Shown here in pieces: positions 29,278-37,274 of a DNA stretch of 45,475 bases. The stretch's first letter is position 1. Every line of letters begins with the position of its first letter. The DNA comes from Akkermansiaceae bacterium (GTDB lineage Bacteria; Verrucomicrobiota; Verrucomicrobiia; Verrucomicrobiales; Akkermansiaceae), in assembly GCA_903908495.1 (NCBI GenBank), contig CAIVSK010000151.1:1-45475 (forward strand), in the 5' to 3' direction. Position numbers and translations under genes: made by a program. A model generated the notes under the pieces. It was given only the letters and a program-made list of their open reading frames with translations. It made no database searches and was not told where the DNA came from.

Positions 29278-32200
29278 ATGAACTCATCCGTCGGCACCGT
29301 CAAAAGACCGCGTTTGGCTCGCCCTCGTGCTGGCTTCGCGCTGGTCATCACCTTGGCCCTGATGGTGCTGCTGACCCTGCTGGCGGTCGGCTTGTTGACC
29401 CTTTCGGGTATCGCGCTGCGCACCACCGCGGATGGCCGTGCCATGGCCACGGCCCGCAGCAACGCCCGTCTCGGCCTGATGCTGGCCCTGGGCGAACTCC
29501 AGAAATACGTCGGCCCGGACAAGGCCATCACCGCCAGCTCGGAGATCATTACCGAAAAGCCTGCCAAGCCGCATTTGATGGGGGTGTGGGATTCCTGGAA
29601 TTTCAATCCGAATTCAGCCAGCTTGGATTACACCGCCAAGAAGACCGAATTGTTCCGCGGTTGGCTGGTTTCCAACAAGGATCAGCTGGCCCTCCGCGAC
29701 CGCAACTTTGCGGCCACCGACGCCACCGGGGAAACCGTCGAGCTGGTCGGGGCCGCCTCCCTCGGTGCCACCACCGCCGATAGCGCCGACAAGGCCACCG
29801 CCGGTAAAGTCCGGGTGTTCCGCAATGGCAAGGACGAAGGTGGCTACGCCTGGCACGTGTCCGACGAGTCGGTCAAGGCGCGGATCAATTCCTACCGTGA
29901 TCCCAGCCAAAATCAGACGCTCTGGCAGAAGCGGGCGCTGTTGGCAGGGCACCGACCCGACCCCTCGGTGGTCACTGCCACGGATGCCAGCCCCTTGTCA
30001 TTTATGCCGCAGGACACCACCCCTGCGCTCTTCACCAAGGCCACCGACGTCTCCCCCAAATTACTCAGCCTCAACCAGGTGGACCTGACCACGGCGAGCA
30101 AGCAGATCGCCAAGTTCCGCAATCACGTGAGCCTGGTTTCCATGGGCCTGCCGACCAATGTCCGCGACGGCGGCCTCAAGCTCGACTTGTCCTCCTTGTT
30201 CGGCTTTTCGCCCACCACCCTGCCCGCGCCCTACAGCAGCGGCAATGGCCTCAAACTCTACGCCTCCACCCACAAGATCACCGGCGTGAGCGACCCGTAC
30301 TGGTCCACCTTGAAGGGCTATTACGACATGTACAAGGAGACCAGCCTCAACAGCAATGCCCCGGTCTACTACAAGGCACCGCTCGAGGCGGTGCCCATCA
30401 CCCAAACCTCGCCACCCAAGAAATACTATCCGGCACCGGTCATCGAAAAGGTGGAGATCCTGTTTTCATTCGTGGTGCGGGATGCGCACGGACCCTGGGC
30501 CCCCGCCGGTACCGGTCATCCCGAACTGACCCGCATGGGCCATCTGCTGTATGCGCCCATCATTACCCTGCACAACCCCTACAATGTCAGCTTGAAGTTC
30601 GATCAACTCGATCTGGACATCAATGGCATCCCGATGGCTTTCAACTTCACCGTCAATGACCTGCAACAGAACGATGCTCCGGTGTCGTTCAACGAGATGT
30701 TCGTCTATAACAATGCCCGCCACATCAAGTCCTTCATGCTGAGCATTTCCAACTGGACCGATTTCTCGTCCACCACGCCCACGCCCATCACCATGAAGCC
30801 GGGCCAAACCCTCGTCTGCGGGCCATATATCAACGGATCCACCGTGTTTGGTGCCTCCGGTGAGGGGCAAAACGTGTTCTTCGACTGGCAAAACAACCTC
30901 ACCGGCACCACCTCCTCTCGCGCCAAGTGCAAACCCGGTTTCTTCGGTCACCAGGTGTCCTATGATATCGACTGGCTGACCCTGCCGGAACATTTGCTAA
31001 ACTCCACCGATGATAACCGGGGCACTCTCATCATCAAGCCCGAGGACCGGCTCTTCATCGAGTGGAAGGTCAAGCCGAACACCGGCGATATTCAGGATAA
31101 AATGACCGTCAATGCGTTCATGACGTTCCAGGGCAACACCACCGAGATGGGCGGCCTGGAGTTTGACTATGATGGTGCAGCTCTCGACAAGAATTTCCCG
31201 ACCACTAACCGCTATCCGGATATCAAGAGCGTGCCGAATTACTTCGTGGCCGACAACGCCTACGAGTCGAACCAAACCCCGATCAGCGCCCAGACCCACG
31301 TCAAGTCATTCGCCATGTTGTCGGCCTATGCCCGCACCGCAAATGGTGGCGTCTACGACAATAACACCCGCGACAAGATTGCCAATGGCCAAAACCTGCA
31401 GTTGAACGGCCGTCTGGCCGGGTTGCCATTTTTGCATCACAATCCCGCCAGAACCCCCACCGTGGTGGATCTAAAGACCGATATTCCCGGCCGCTATTCC
31501 CATGAGTTGAACGTGCAGCCACTGCTTGGCAGCGTCGATGATATCTTCAACATCGACGATACCAAGCGCGGCTACGGGCTCATCAGCAACACGGTGGCAC
31601 GCGGCATCAAGTCGGGCAGTTACCTGGAACTGCCCACCGGCCCGCTCCAAACGCTGGCGGATTTCCGCCGCTCCAACGCCCTGACCAGCGCGCTGCTGCC
31701 CAACTTCGTCCAACCGGTGGGCAATTCCTACGCCTCGCCAATCATGGCCACCACCAGCGTGCTGCAAACCGGGGTAGCCAAGTATACATTGCTGGACCAC
31801 TCGGTGCTGGCCAACCACGCGCTGTATGACGGGTTCTATTTTTCCACCTTCGCCCCCTACGGAACCAAGTCGGTGGAGAACGTGTTTGCCGATTTCATCT
31901 CAGGCAGCAAGCCGCTGCTGTCGCAAGTGTTTGAACCGTACATGCCCGCCGGCAAGACGCCGGACACGGCCAAGAGCGAGTTGTTCGCCAGCGGCAAGGC
32001 CACTGCCACGGCCTTTCAAACGGCCGCCGAGTACCAGATGATCCGCGGCGCGTTCAATGTCAACTCAACGGATGTCCAGGCCTGGAAGGCGGTGCTCGCC
32101 TCGATGAACAAGAGCATGGTCCAAACGCTGTGGGCCGGCAGCGCCACCCTCACCGAAAAATTGAGCGCCCTCATCCCGATTCTGCCCATGTCCCTGCTCA

Positions 32201-32871
32201 ACGGCGGGGCGGTCAACGGCTTCACGGCGAGCAAGGACAGCATCGCCAATATTGACAACTCGCGCACCAATGATTGGAACGGGTATCGCGAGTTGAGCCC
32301 CAAGCAGCTCGAGGAATTGGCCGCCAAAATCGTCATCGAAGTCCGCAAGCGCGGGCCGTTTCTCTCGATGTCCGAATTCGTCAACCGCCGCATCGGTGCC
32401 GATTCTGAATTGACCCGCATGGGTGCCCTGCAGGCCGCTATCGACAATTCCACGGTCAACAAGGATTTCCTGCTGGGCTCCGTCACCGACGTCCGCGCGC
32501 AGGACGTCGCCGATGTGAAGCTGTACAAGTACGCCACCCCGACTGCCGCCACCGGCAATCCGGCGGCCGGGGCGCCCGGTTGGGTGACCCAGGGCGACCT
32601 GATGCGCATCTTGGAACCCGGTGCCACCGTGCGCGGCGACACCTTCGTGATCCGCGTCTGCGGCGAAGCCCACGATGACAAGGGCAAGGTCAGCGCCCGT
32701 GCCTATGCGGAAGCGGTCGTGCAGCGCGTGCCGGAGTACGTGAGCGTGACGGACCGGCCATCGACCAACGTGTGGGACGTCAACACGAAGAGCACGAGTG
32801 TGGCCAACAAGACGTTTGGCCGCCGCCTGAGCGTGCTGGCGTTCCGCTGGCTCAACCCGTCCGAGATTTAA
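29278..32871 (+). CDS. Verru_Chthon cassette protein A
   Basis: The 1197-residue protein starts with a short basic region and a prepilin-like hydrophobic helix, AGFALVITLALMVLLTLLAV (about 18-37), then a long secreted part, and ends with a FRWLNPSEI-type C-terminus. This is the pattern of the A protein of the Verru_Chthon cassette, a gene set known from Verrucomicrobium and Chthoniobacter with other pilin-like B, C and D members. In this window no B, C or D protein is seen next to it; only the small exported protein at 32883 follows. Helix-helix repeats near the end (LEELAAKIVIEVRKRGPFLSM, EFVNRRIG) look like type II secretion minor pseudopilin GspK-like parts, which suggests a role in a type II/IV-pilus-like secretion machine. 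Confidence 0.88.
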   Translation: MNSSVGTVKRPRLARPRAGFALVITLALMVLLTLLAVGLLTLSGIALRTTADGRAMATARSNARLGLMLALGELQKYVGPDKAITASSEIITEKPAKPHLMGVWDSWNFNPNSASLDYTAKKTELFRGWLVSNKDQLALRDRNFAATDATGETVELVGAASLGATTADSADKATAGKVRVFRNGKDEGGYAWHVSDESVKARINSYRDPSQNQTLWQKRALLAGHRPDPSVVTATDASPLSFMPQDTTPALFTKATDVSPKLLSLNQVDLTTASKQIAKFRNHVSLVSMGLPTNVRDGGLKLDLSSLFGFSPTTLPAPYSSGNGLKLYASTHKITGVSDPYWSTLKGYYDMYKETSLNSNAPVYYKAPLEAVPITQTSPPKKYYPAPVIEKVEILFSFVVRDAHGPWAPAGTGHPELTRMGHLLYAPIITLHNPYNVSLKFDQLDLDINGIPMAFNFTVNDLQQNDAPVSFNEMFVYNNARHIKSFMLSISNWTDFSSTTPTPITMKPGQTLVCGPYINGSTVFGASGEGQNVFFDWQNNLTGTTSSRAKCKPGFFGHQVSYDIDWLTLPEHLLNSTDDNRGTLIIKPEDRLFIEWKVKPNTGDIQDKMTVNAFMTFQGNTTEMGGLEFDYDGAALDKNFPTTNRYPDIKSVPNYFVADNAYESNQTPISAQTHVKSFAMLSAYARTANGGVYDNNTRDKIANGQNLQLNGRLAGLPFLHHNPARTPTVVDLKTDIPGRYSHELNVQPLLGSVDDIFNIDDTKRGYGLISNTVARGIKSGSYLELPTGPLQTLADFRRSNALTSALLPNFVQPVGNSYASPIMATTSVLQTGVAKYTLLDHSVLANHALYDGFYFSTFAPYGTKSVENVFADFISGSKPLLSQVFEPYMPAGKTPDTAKSELFASGKATATAFQTAAEYQMIRGAFNVNSTDVQAWKAVLASMNKSMVQTLWAGSATLTEKLSALIPILPMSLLNGGAVNGFTASKDSIANIDNSRTNDWNGYRELSPKQLEELAAKIVIEVRKRGPFLSMSEFVNRRIGADSELTRMGALQAAIDNSTVNKDFLLGSVTDVRAQDVADVKLYKYATPTAATGNPAAGAPGWVTQGDLMRILEPGATVRGDTFVIRVCGEAHDDKGKVSARAYAEAVVQRVPEYVSVTDRPSTNVWDVNTKSTSVANKTFGRRLSVLAFRWLNPSEI

Positions 32872-32882
32872 GTTTCCCTTCC

Positions 32883-33650
32883 ATGTCCACCATCAAACAC
32901 CTCGTCATCATTCTGTTCGCCGGCGCCATGTGCGGGGCGGCTTGCGCTGAACCGGAGGCCTCCTCCAAAGTGCGCCTGCGGGCCGTGTTGCACGATCCGA
33001 TGAAACCCTTTGTCGAAATGTACGTGACCGGCCCCTCCGGCGCGCTCGAACGCCTCAATCTGGCGATGGAGGGCTTGACCGAAGCTCAGACCGTCACCCT
33101 GCCCAAGGGCGTGTTGCTGCTCTATTCTTCGGCCACCGTCGATGCCACCAAACCGCTGGCTAATTTGCTCGCTTCCGTCGTCGTCCCCGAAACGGTGAAG
33201 CAAGCCATCGTTTTCATTCTGCCTTCCAACGAACCGGAAAAATTGCCCTACAAGCTCATGGTCCTCAACGACTCCACCGCGGCCTTTCCCAGGGGCGAGT
33301 CGCGCGTGATCAACATGACCCGCATGCCGCTGGCCGTCCGCGCCGGCGAGCATGCCCTGGAAATCGCCCCCGGCAAGCTGGTGGCCGTGCCGCGGGTCAC
33401 CAAGCTCAATGCCCTCAACCAGGCGCAGACGAGTTTCTATCGCAAGACCGACACGGAGTGGCTGCTGTTGGCGGAGAGGCCGATGCAATACACCCCCACG
33501 CTGCGCAATATCTTCCTTGTCTATCTGATGCCCAACGTCGAGGAGCCACAGATCCGCACCCTCGTCGACACCAGCGCGCCGACCTCAATAACTCCGGCCG
33601 CAGGCACCGCCACCAAGCCGCCCGTGCCCGTCGCCGCCCGCCCGCATTAG
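32883..33650 (+). CDS. Exported protein paired with Verru_Chthon protein A, unknown function
   Basis: Starting at the ATG at 32883 (11 bases after the previous stop) the protein has 255 residues and a signal peptide (MSTIKHLVIILFAGAMCGAACA). The mature part is beta-rich (VRLRAVLHDPMKPFVEMYV, LLLYSSATVD, KQAIVFILPS) and ends in a proline/alanine/threonine-rich tail. No motif for a known enzyme was seen. The close spacing to the cassette A gene points to a common transcript and perhaps common assembly. A probable terminator follows at 33761. Confidence 0.8.
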   Translation: MSTIKHLVIILFAGAMCGAACAEPEASSKVRLRAVLHDPMKPFVEMYVTGPSGALERLNLAMEGLTEAQTVTLPKGVLLLYSSATVDATKPLANLLASVVVPETVKQAIVFILPSNEPEKLPYKLMVLNDSTAAFPRGESRVINMTRMPLAVRAGEHALEIAPGKLVAVPRVTKLNALNQAQTSFYRKTDTEWLLLAERPMQYTPTLRNIFLVYLMPNVEEPQIRTLVDTSAPTSITPAAGTATKPPVPVAARPH

Positions 33651-33760
33651 CGTCCTTGAGGATCTAACGAAACTGCTTGGTGGGGCCCGTGGTCAGTGGC
33701 TCAGCGTCGGCCGTCGTCCCATGGGCCGCGCCTGCGCCGCAGACTGCCGCTTCAAGCCCC

Positions 33761-33786
33761 GCCGCCGCTATTCGGCGGCCTGTTTT
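33761..33786 (+). terminator. Possible terminator overlapping the nusB stop codon
   Basis: GCCGCCG (33761-33767) and CGGCGGC (33773-33779) form a seven-pair stem with the five-base loop CTATT, then CTGTTTT. It points with the plus-strand operon ending at 33650. The nusB stop codon (minus strand, 33768-33770) lies in the loop. Confidence 0.45.
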
Positions 33787-34658
33787 GCGATGCGGTCGAG
33801 CACGCCATTGACGAAGCGATGGGAATCGGTGGTGCCGAAGCAGCGCGCCAATTCAATGGCCTCGTTGATGACCACCTTGGGCGGGGTGGGGGTATGCAGT
33901 AGTTCGTAGGTGCCGAGGCGCAGCACCGCACGGTCTACCGGATCGATGCGCTCGGGCGCAAAATTGTCGACCACGGCGGCCAGAGTGGCATCGATGGCGG
34001 CCTTATGGCTGAGCACAGCGTCGACCAAGGCGTCGGTTTGCAGGCGCAAAGTACGGAGTGATGCCTCGGACTCGCGGAGTTTCGCCAGATCCGCCTGTTC
34101 GGGGAATTTACCGGGCTCCTCGACCATCCGCAAGCGCTCTGAAATGCGTTGCAGGCGCCGCACGCTGGCGGCCACCGCCTCCAACGGTCCGCGCAGGGCC
34201 GGAAAGTCGTCGATGCCCTCGAGAAAACGCAGTCGGGTGGCGGCCAACTCCCGATCCATCCGGAAAAACCCGTCCAGCGCAGCGCTGAAATGATCGGCCA
34301 CGGCGGCCGCCTCGTCATCGCGCGGCAGGCGCTCCAGCACCTTAAACGCATCGCCCCACGCCGTTTCCAGCTCGGCCATGCGGGCGAGGTCGCGTTGCAG
34401 CGCCTCGGCCTGTGGCCACGCGGACAGGTGGGCCGCCGCCGGTTTCAGCCGGGTGTGAAATTCGGCCAGGCGTCCGTCGCGTCCGGCAGCCAGATGGAGC
34501 ACGGTGCGAAATGTCGCCAGATGCAGGCTGCGCCGATCCGCTTCGGTGATGAAATCCCAAAATGGCTCGCGCAGCGCCGTGGGGTCGGCACCGCCTTCTA
34601 AATCCGCACAGTAGAGAAACTGCACGACCGCCTCGCGGATTTGGCGACGGCTAGCCAT
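33768..34658 (-). CDS. nusB: Transcription antitermination factor NusB with large central insertion
   Basis: NusB with NusE binds boxA RNA and supports rRNA antitermination. The N-terminus (MASRRQIREAVVQFLYCADL) and the C-terminus (DPVDRAVLRLGTYELLH, PPKVVINEAIELARCFG, RFVNGVLDRIA) are clear NusB sequence. The protein is 296 residues, about twice the usual 130-160, because about 150 residues of charged, Arg/Ala/Leu-rich helix (about 60-210) are inserted between the two halves. The gene overlaps the ribH end by eight bases, the common ribH-nusB arrangement, so function as NusB is likely. What the insertion does is unknown. Confidence 0.9.
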   Translation of the reverse strand: MASRRQIREAVVQFLYCADLEGGADPTALREPFWDFITEADRRSLHLATFRTVLHLAAGRDGRLAEFHTRLKPAAAHLSAWPQAEALQRDLARMAELETAWGDAFKVLERLPRDDEAAAVADHFSAALDGFFRMDRELAATRLRFLEGIDDFPALRGPLEAVAASVRRLQRISERLRMVEEPGKFPEQADLAKLRESEASLRTLRLQTDALVDAVLSHKAAIDATLAAVVDNFAPERIDPVDRAVLRLGTYELLHTPTPPKVVINEAIELARCFGTTDSHRFVNGVLDRIAKQAAE

Positions 34659-35166
34659 TCCGGGAGGTGGAGCGGGTGGAGTTGCGTGGCATCGAGCGAT
34701 CCAGTTCCTGGAAAATATCGATCATGGTCGCGGCCGCGCGGGCCGCTTCCTTGCCGCGGTTGAGATTCGCCCCGATGCAGCGGGCGTATGCTTGTTTTTC
34801 GTCATCCACAATGATCACCTCGTGAATCACCGGGCGTTTCCAGTCCAATGCGATTTGCATCAACCCGTCGGTCACCGCTCGTGCCACCAGATCGCCGTGG
34901 AGGGTGGCACCGCGGATGATCAGGCCCAGCGCGATGACGCAGGCCGGCATGTCGCGCTCCATCACGGAGGCCACGGCGACGGGGATTTCGAACGCCCCCG
35001 GCACCCGGATCAAATCAATCCGCGCCTGGGGCACCAGCTCGTTGATTTCCTGAATGGCATTCTCCACCAGTGCATCGGTGTACTGCTCGTTGTATTTGGA
35101 CGCAACGATGCAGATGCGGACCTTGGGTCCGATAATGCGGGGTTTTGGTGGCAGTGCAGACGACAT
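34651..35166 (-). CDS. ribH: 6,7-dimethyl-8-ribityllumazine synthase
   Basis: RibH condenses an aminouracil with a four-carbon sugar phosphate in riboflavin synthesis and forms oligomeric shells in many bacteria. The 171-residue protein has KVRICIVASKYNEQYTDAL, VPGAFEIPVAV, ALGLIIRGATLHGDLV (with the histidine of the usual TPHF segment but lacking its aromatic residue) and the end segment NRGKEAARAA. Length is normal. The catalytic region has Leu-His-Gly-Asp instead of the common Pro-His-Phe-Asp, which appears to be a lineage variant. The end overlaps nusB. A tail of Ser, Thr and Arg residues (SMPRNSTRSTSRNG) is unusual. Confidence 0.92.
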   Translation of the reverse strand: MSSALPPKPRIIGPKVRICIVASKYNEQYTDALVENAIQEINELVPQARIDLIRVPGAFEIPVAVASVMERDMPACVIALGLIIRGATLHGDLVARAVTDGLMQIALDWKRPVIHEVIIVDDEKQAYARCIGANLNRGKEAARAAATMIDIFQELDRSMPRNSTRSTSRNG

Positions 35167-35315
35167 GCCAGCGGTATGGACGAGCTCACGGCAATTGTCA
35201 ACCCGCGGGCGCTGCCTGTTTTATGCGGGACGGGGTGGGAATCGGCGATAATTGCCAATTTCCCTTGTTTCTACGCTTGCCGGGGGCCGCAGAGGGGGCT
35301 ACATGGGCCTCCGTT

Positions 35316-36857
35316 ATGGCAAAGAAACCAGTGGTGCTTATCATTCGCGATGGCTGGGGTGTGAATCCCGGAGGAAAAAAGACGGCTAAGAAAGACGGCA
35401 ATGCCGTTCTCCTTGCAAACACTCCATTTCATGACGTCATGTTGGAGAAGTACCCGAAAGGGTTTCTCAGTGCTTCCGGCCTCGATGTCGGCCTGCCCGA
35501 CGGCCAAATGGGCAATTCCGAAGTCGGCCACCTCAACCTCGGTGCCGGCCGCATCGTCTATCAGGACCTCACCCGCATCAACAAGGCCATCGAGGACGGC
35601 TCGCTGGCCACCAATCCGGTCTTCGTCAAGGCTCTCGAGCAGGCAAAATCCAGCCGCCTGCATTTCATCGGACTCGTTTCCGACGGCGGCGTGCACAGTC
35701 ACCAGGACCAGCTCATCGCCATGGTCAAGCTGGCCTGCCAGGCCGGCGTGCGCGATATCTTCATCCACGCCCTCACCGATGGCCGCGACACCTCGCCCAC
35801 TGGCGGCGAGGCGTACCTCGCCAAGGTTGAGGACGAGGCGGCCAAGTGCGGTGCCTGCGTGGCCACCGTCGTCGGCCGCTACTATGCGATGGACCGCGAC
35901 AAGCGCTGGGACCGCGTCAAGCTCGCTTGGGACGCCATTGTCCTGGGCAAGGGTGAACCGCGCGACGTGTTGGCCAGCGAGGCGGTGGCTGATTGCTATC
36001 GGCTAGACAACAAGACCGACGAGTTCATGCCGGCGATGGTGTTTGCCGAGCCTAACAAGCAGCGGGTGCGCGACGGCGACGTGGTGCTGTTCTTCAACTT
36101 CCGCTCCGACCGCGCCCGCGAACTATCCGACGCATTCCTGTTGCCCGATTTTTCCGGCTTTGACCGCGGGGTCTGGCCGCAGGTCCATTATGTCACCCTC
36201 ACCGAGTACGACAAAACCTACAAGTGTCCCGTCATTTTCGACCCGCAAACCCTCACCATGGGACTCGGCGAAACCGTCGCGGCTGCCGGCCTCACCCAGA
36301 TGCGCATCGCCGAAACCGAGAAATATCCCCACGTCACCTATTTCTTCAACGGCGGCATCGAAGAACCTAACAAAGGTGAGGACCGCTTCATCATTCCCTC
36401 GCCCAAGGATGTGCCCACCTATGATTTCAAGCCGGAAATGAGCGCCGCTGAAGTCACCGCCACCGTCGTCGCCAAGCTCAAGGACTACGATTTGGTCATT
36501 CTCAACTTCGCCAACCCCGACATGGTCGGCCACACCGGCGTGGTAAGCGCCGCCATCAAGGCCGTGGAAACCATCGATGCCGACGTCAAGGCCGTCGTCG
36601 AGGAAACCCTCCGCCTCGGCGGCAAATTGCTCGTCACCGCCGACCACGGCAATTGCGAGTACATGCGCAACCCCGACGGCTCGCCTAACACCGCCCACAC
36701 CACCAACCTCGTTCACATCGTCTACGTCGCCGATGACGCCGCTGCCTATCAGGTGAACGACGGCATTCTCGCCGACGTCGCGCCGACATTGCTGGATATG
36801 CTTGGCGTGGCCCAGCCCAAGCAAATGACCGGCACCAGCCTGCTACAGCACCTGTAA
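35316..36857 (+). CDS. gpmI: 2,3-bisphosphoglycerate-independent phosphoglycerate mutase
   Basis: GpmI interconverts 3- and 2-phosphoglycerate with two Mn2+ ions in glycolysis and gluconeogenesis. The ATG at 35316 (MAKKPVVLIIRDGWGV) gives a 513-residue protein, the normal size. The first metal site (DGWG), the catalytic serine in MGNSEVGHLNLGAGR (Ser68), the DGRDTSP block, the DRDKRWDR segment and the C-terminal metal site (LVTADHGNCEYM) are all present. Upstream in-frame codons to 35145 do not resemble the family. It is divergent from ribH and stands alone. Confidence 0.97.
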   Translation: MAKKPVVLIIRDGWGVNPGGKKTAKKDGNAVLLANTPFHDVMLEKYPKGFLSASGLDVGLPDGQMGNSEVGHLNLGAGRIVYQDLTRINKAIEDGSLATNPVFVKALEQAKSSRLHFIGLVSDGGVHSHQDQLIAMVKLACQAGVRDIFIHALTDGRDTSPTGGEAYLAKVEDEAAKCGACVATVVGRYYAMDRDKRWDRVKLAWDAIVLGKGEPRDVLASEAVADCYRLDNKTDEFMPAMVFAEPNKQRVRDGDVVLFFNFRSDRARELSDAFLLPDFSGFDRGVWPQVHYVTLTEYDKTYKCPVIFDPQTLTMGLGETVAAAGLTQMRIAETEKYPHVTYFFNGGIEEPNKGEDRFIIPSPKDVPTYDFKPEMSAAEVTATVVAKLKDYDLVILNFANPDMVGHTGVVSAAIKAVETIDADVKAVVEETLRLGGKLLVTADHGNCEYMRNPDGSPNTAHTTNLVHIVYVADDAAAYQVNDGILADVAPTLLDMLGVAQPKQMTGTSLLQHL

Positions 36858-37274
36858 GGCAGGGCGGGTGATTCAGCGCCAGGCCGCTGGGTCGCGGCGG
36901 CTGGCATGAGTGCCAAGTTTAGAGGAGGACGCCCGCGCGTGGCTGCGGCGTCCCCGTCGCAGGCCGTGGTTGCGGTGCCACGCCGCAAGTCATGCGAGGC
37001 AGCTCGATACCATTGAATTAGCGCCCACCCATACCCGATGGGGGCGAAGTGGCGGCGATGCAGGGCAGGGACGCCGCTCCCCGGGCGTCCAACGGGGGCG
37101 AGGCCGCAGTTCTTTGCCGCACATATCCGGCCGGATCCCGCCCGGGGAAGGTCCAACCGAACGCTGTTGTCTAATCTGATTCCTGCCGTCCCTCCCATGA
37201 AAGGTTCACCCCGCCGTAGCGTATGCAACGCACGGTGCCGATCCCGGACAATCCCTGCCACCCGCCTTCTAACG
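36858..37274. repeat. Spacer containing GC-rich dispersed repeat, copy B
   Basis: The region between gpmI and the HZS-alpha-like gene contains, at 36939-36989, a stretch similar to 24801-24851, both with the core GTGGCTGCGGCGTCC and CGCAGGCCGTG. The arms GCGGCGT and ACGCCGC at its ends could pair into a large hairpin. The rest of this spacer shows nothing recognisable; an in-frame ATG at 37197 could extend the next gene but lacks signal-peptide character. Confidence 0.55.
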
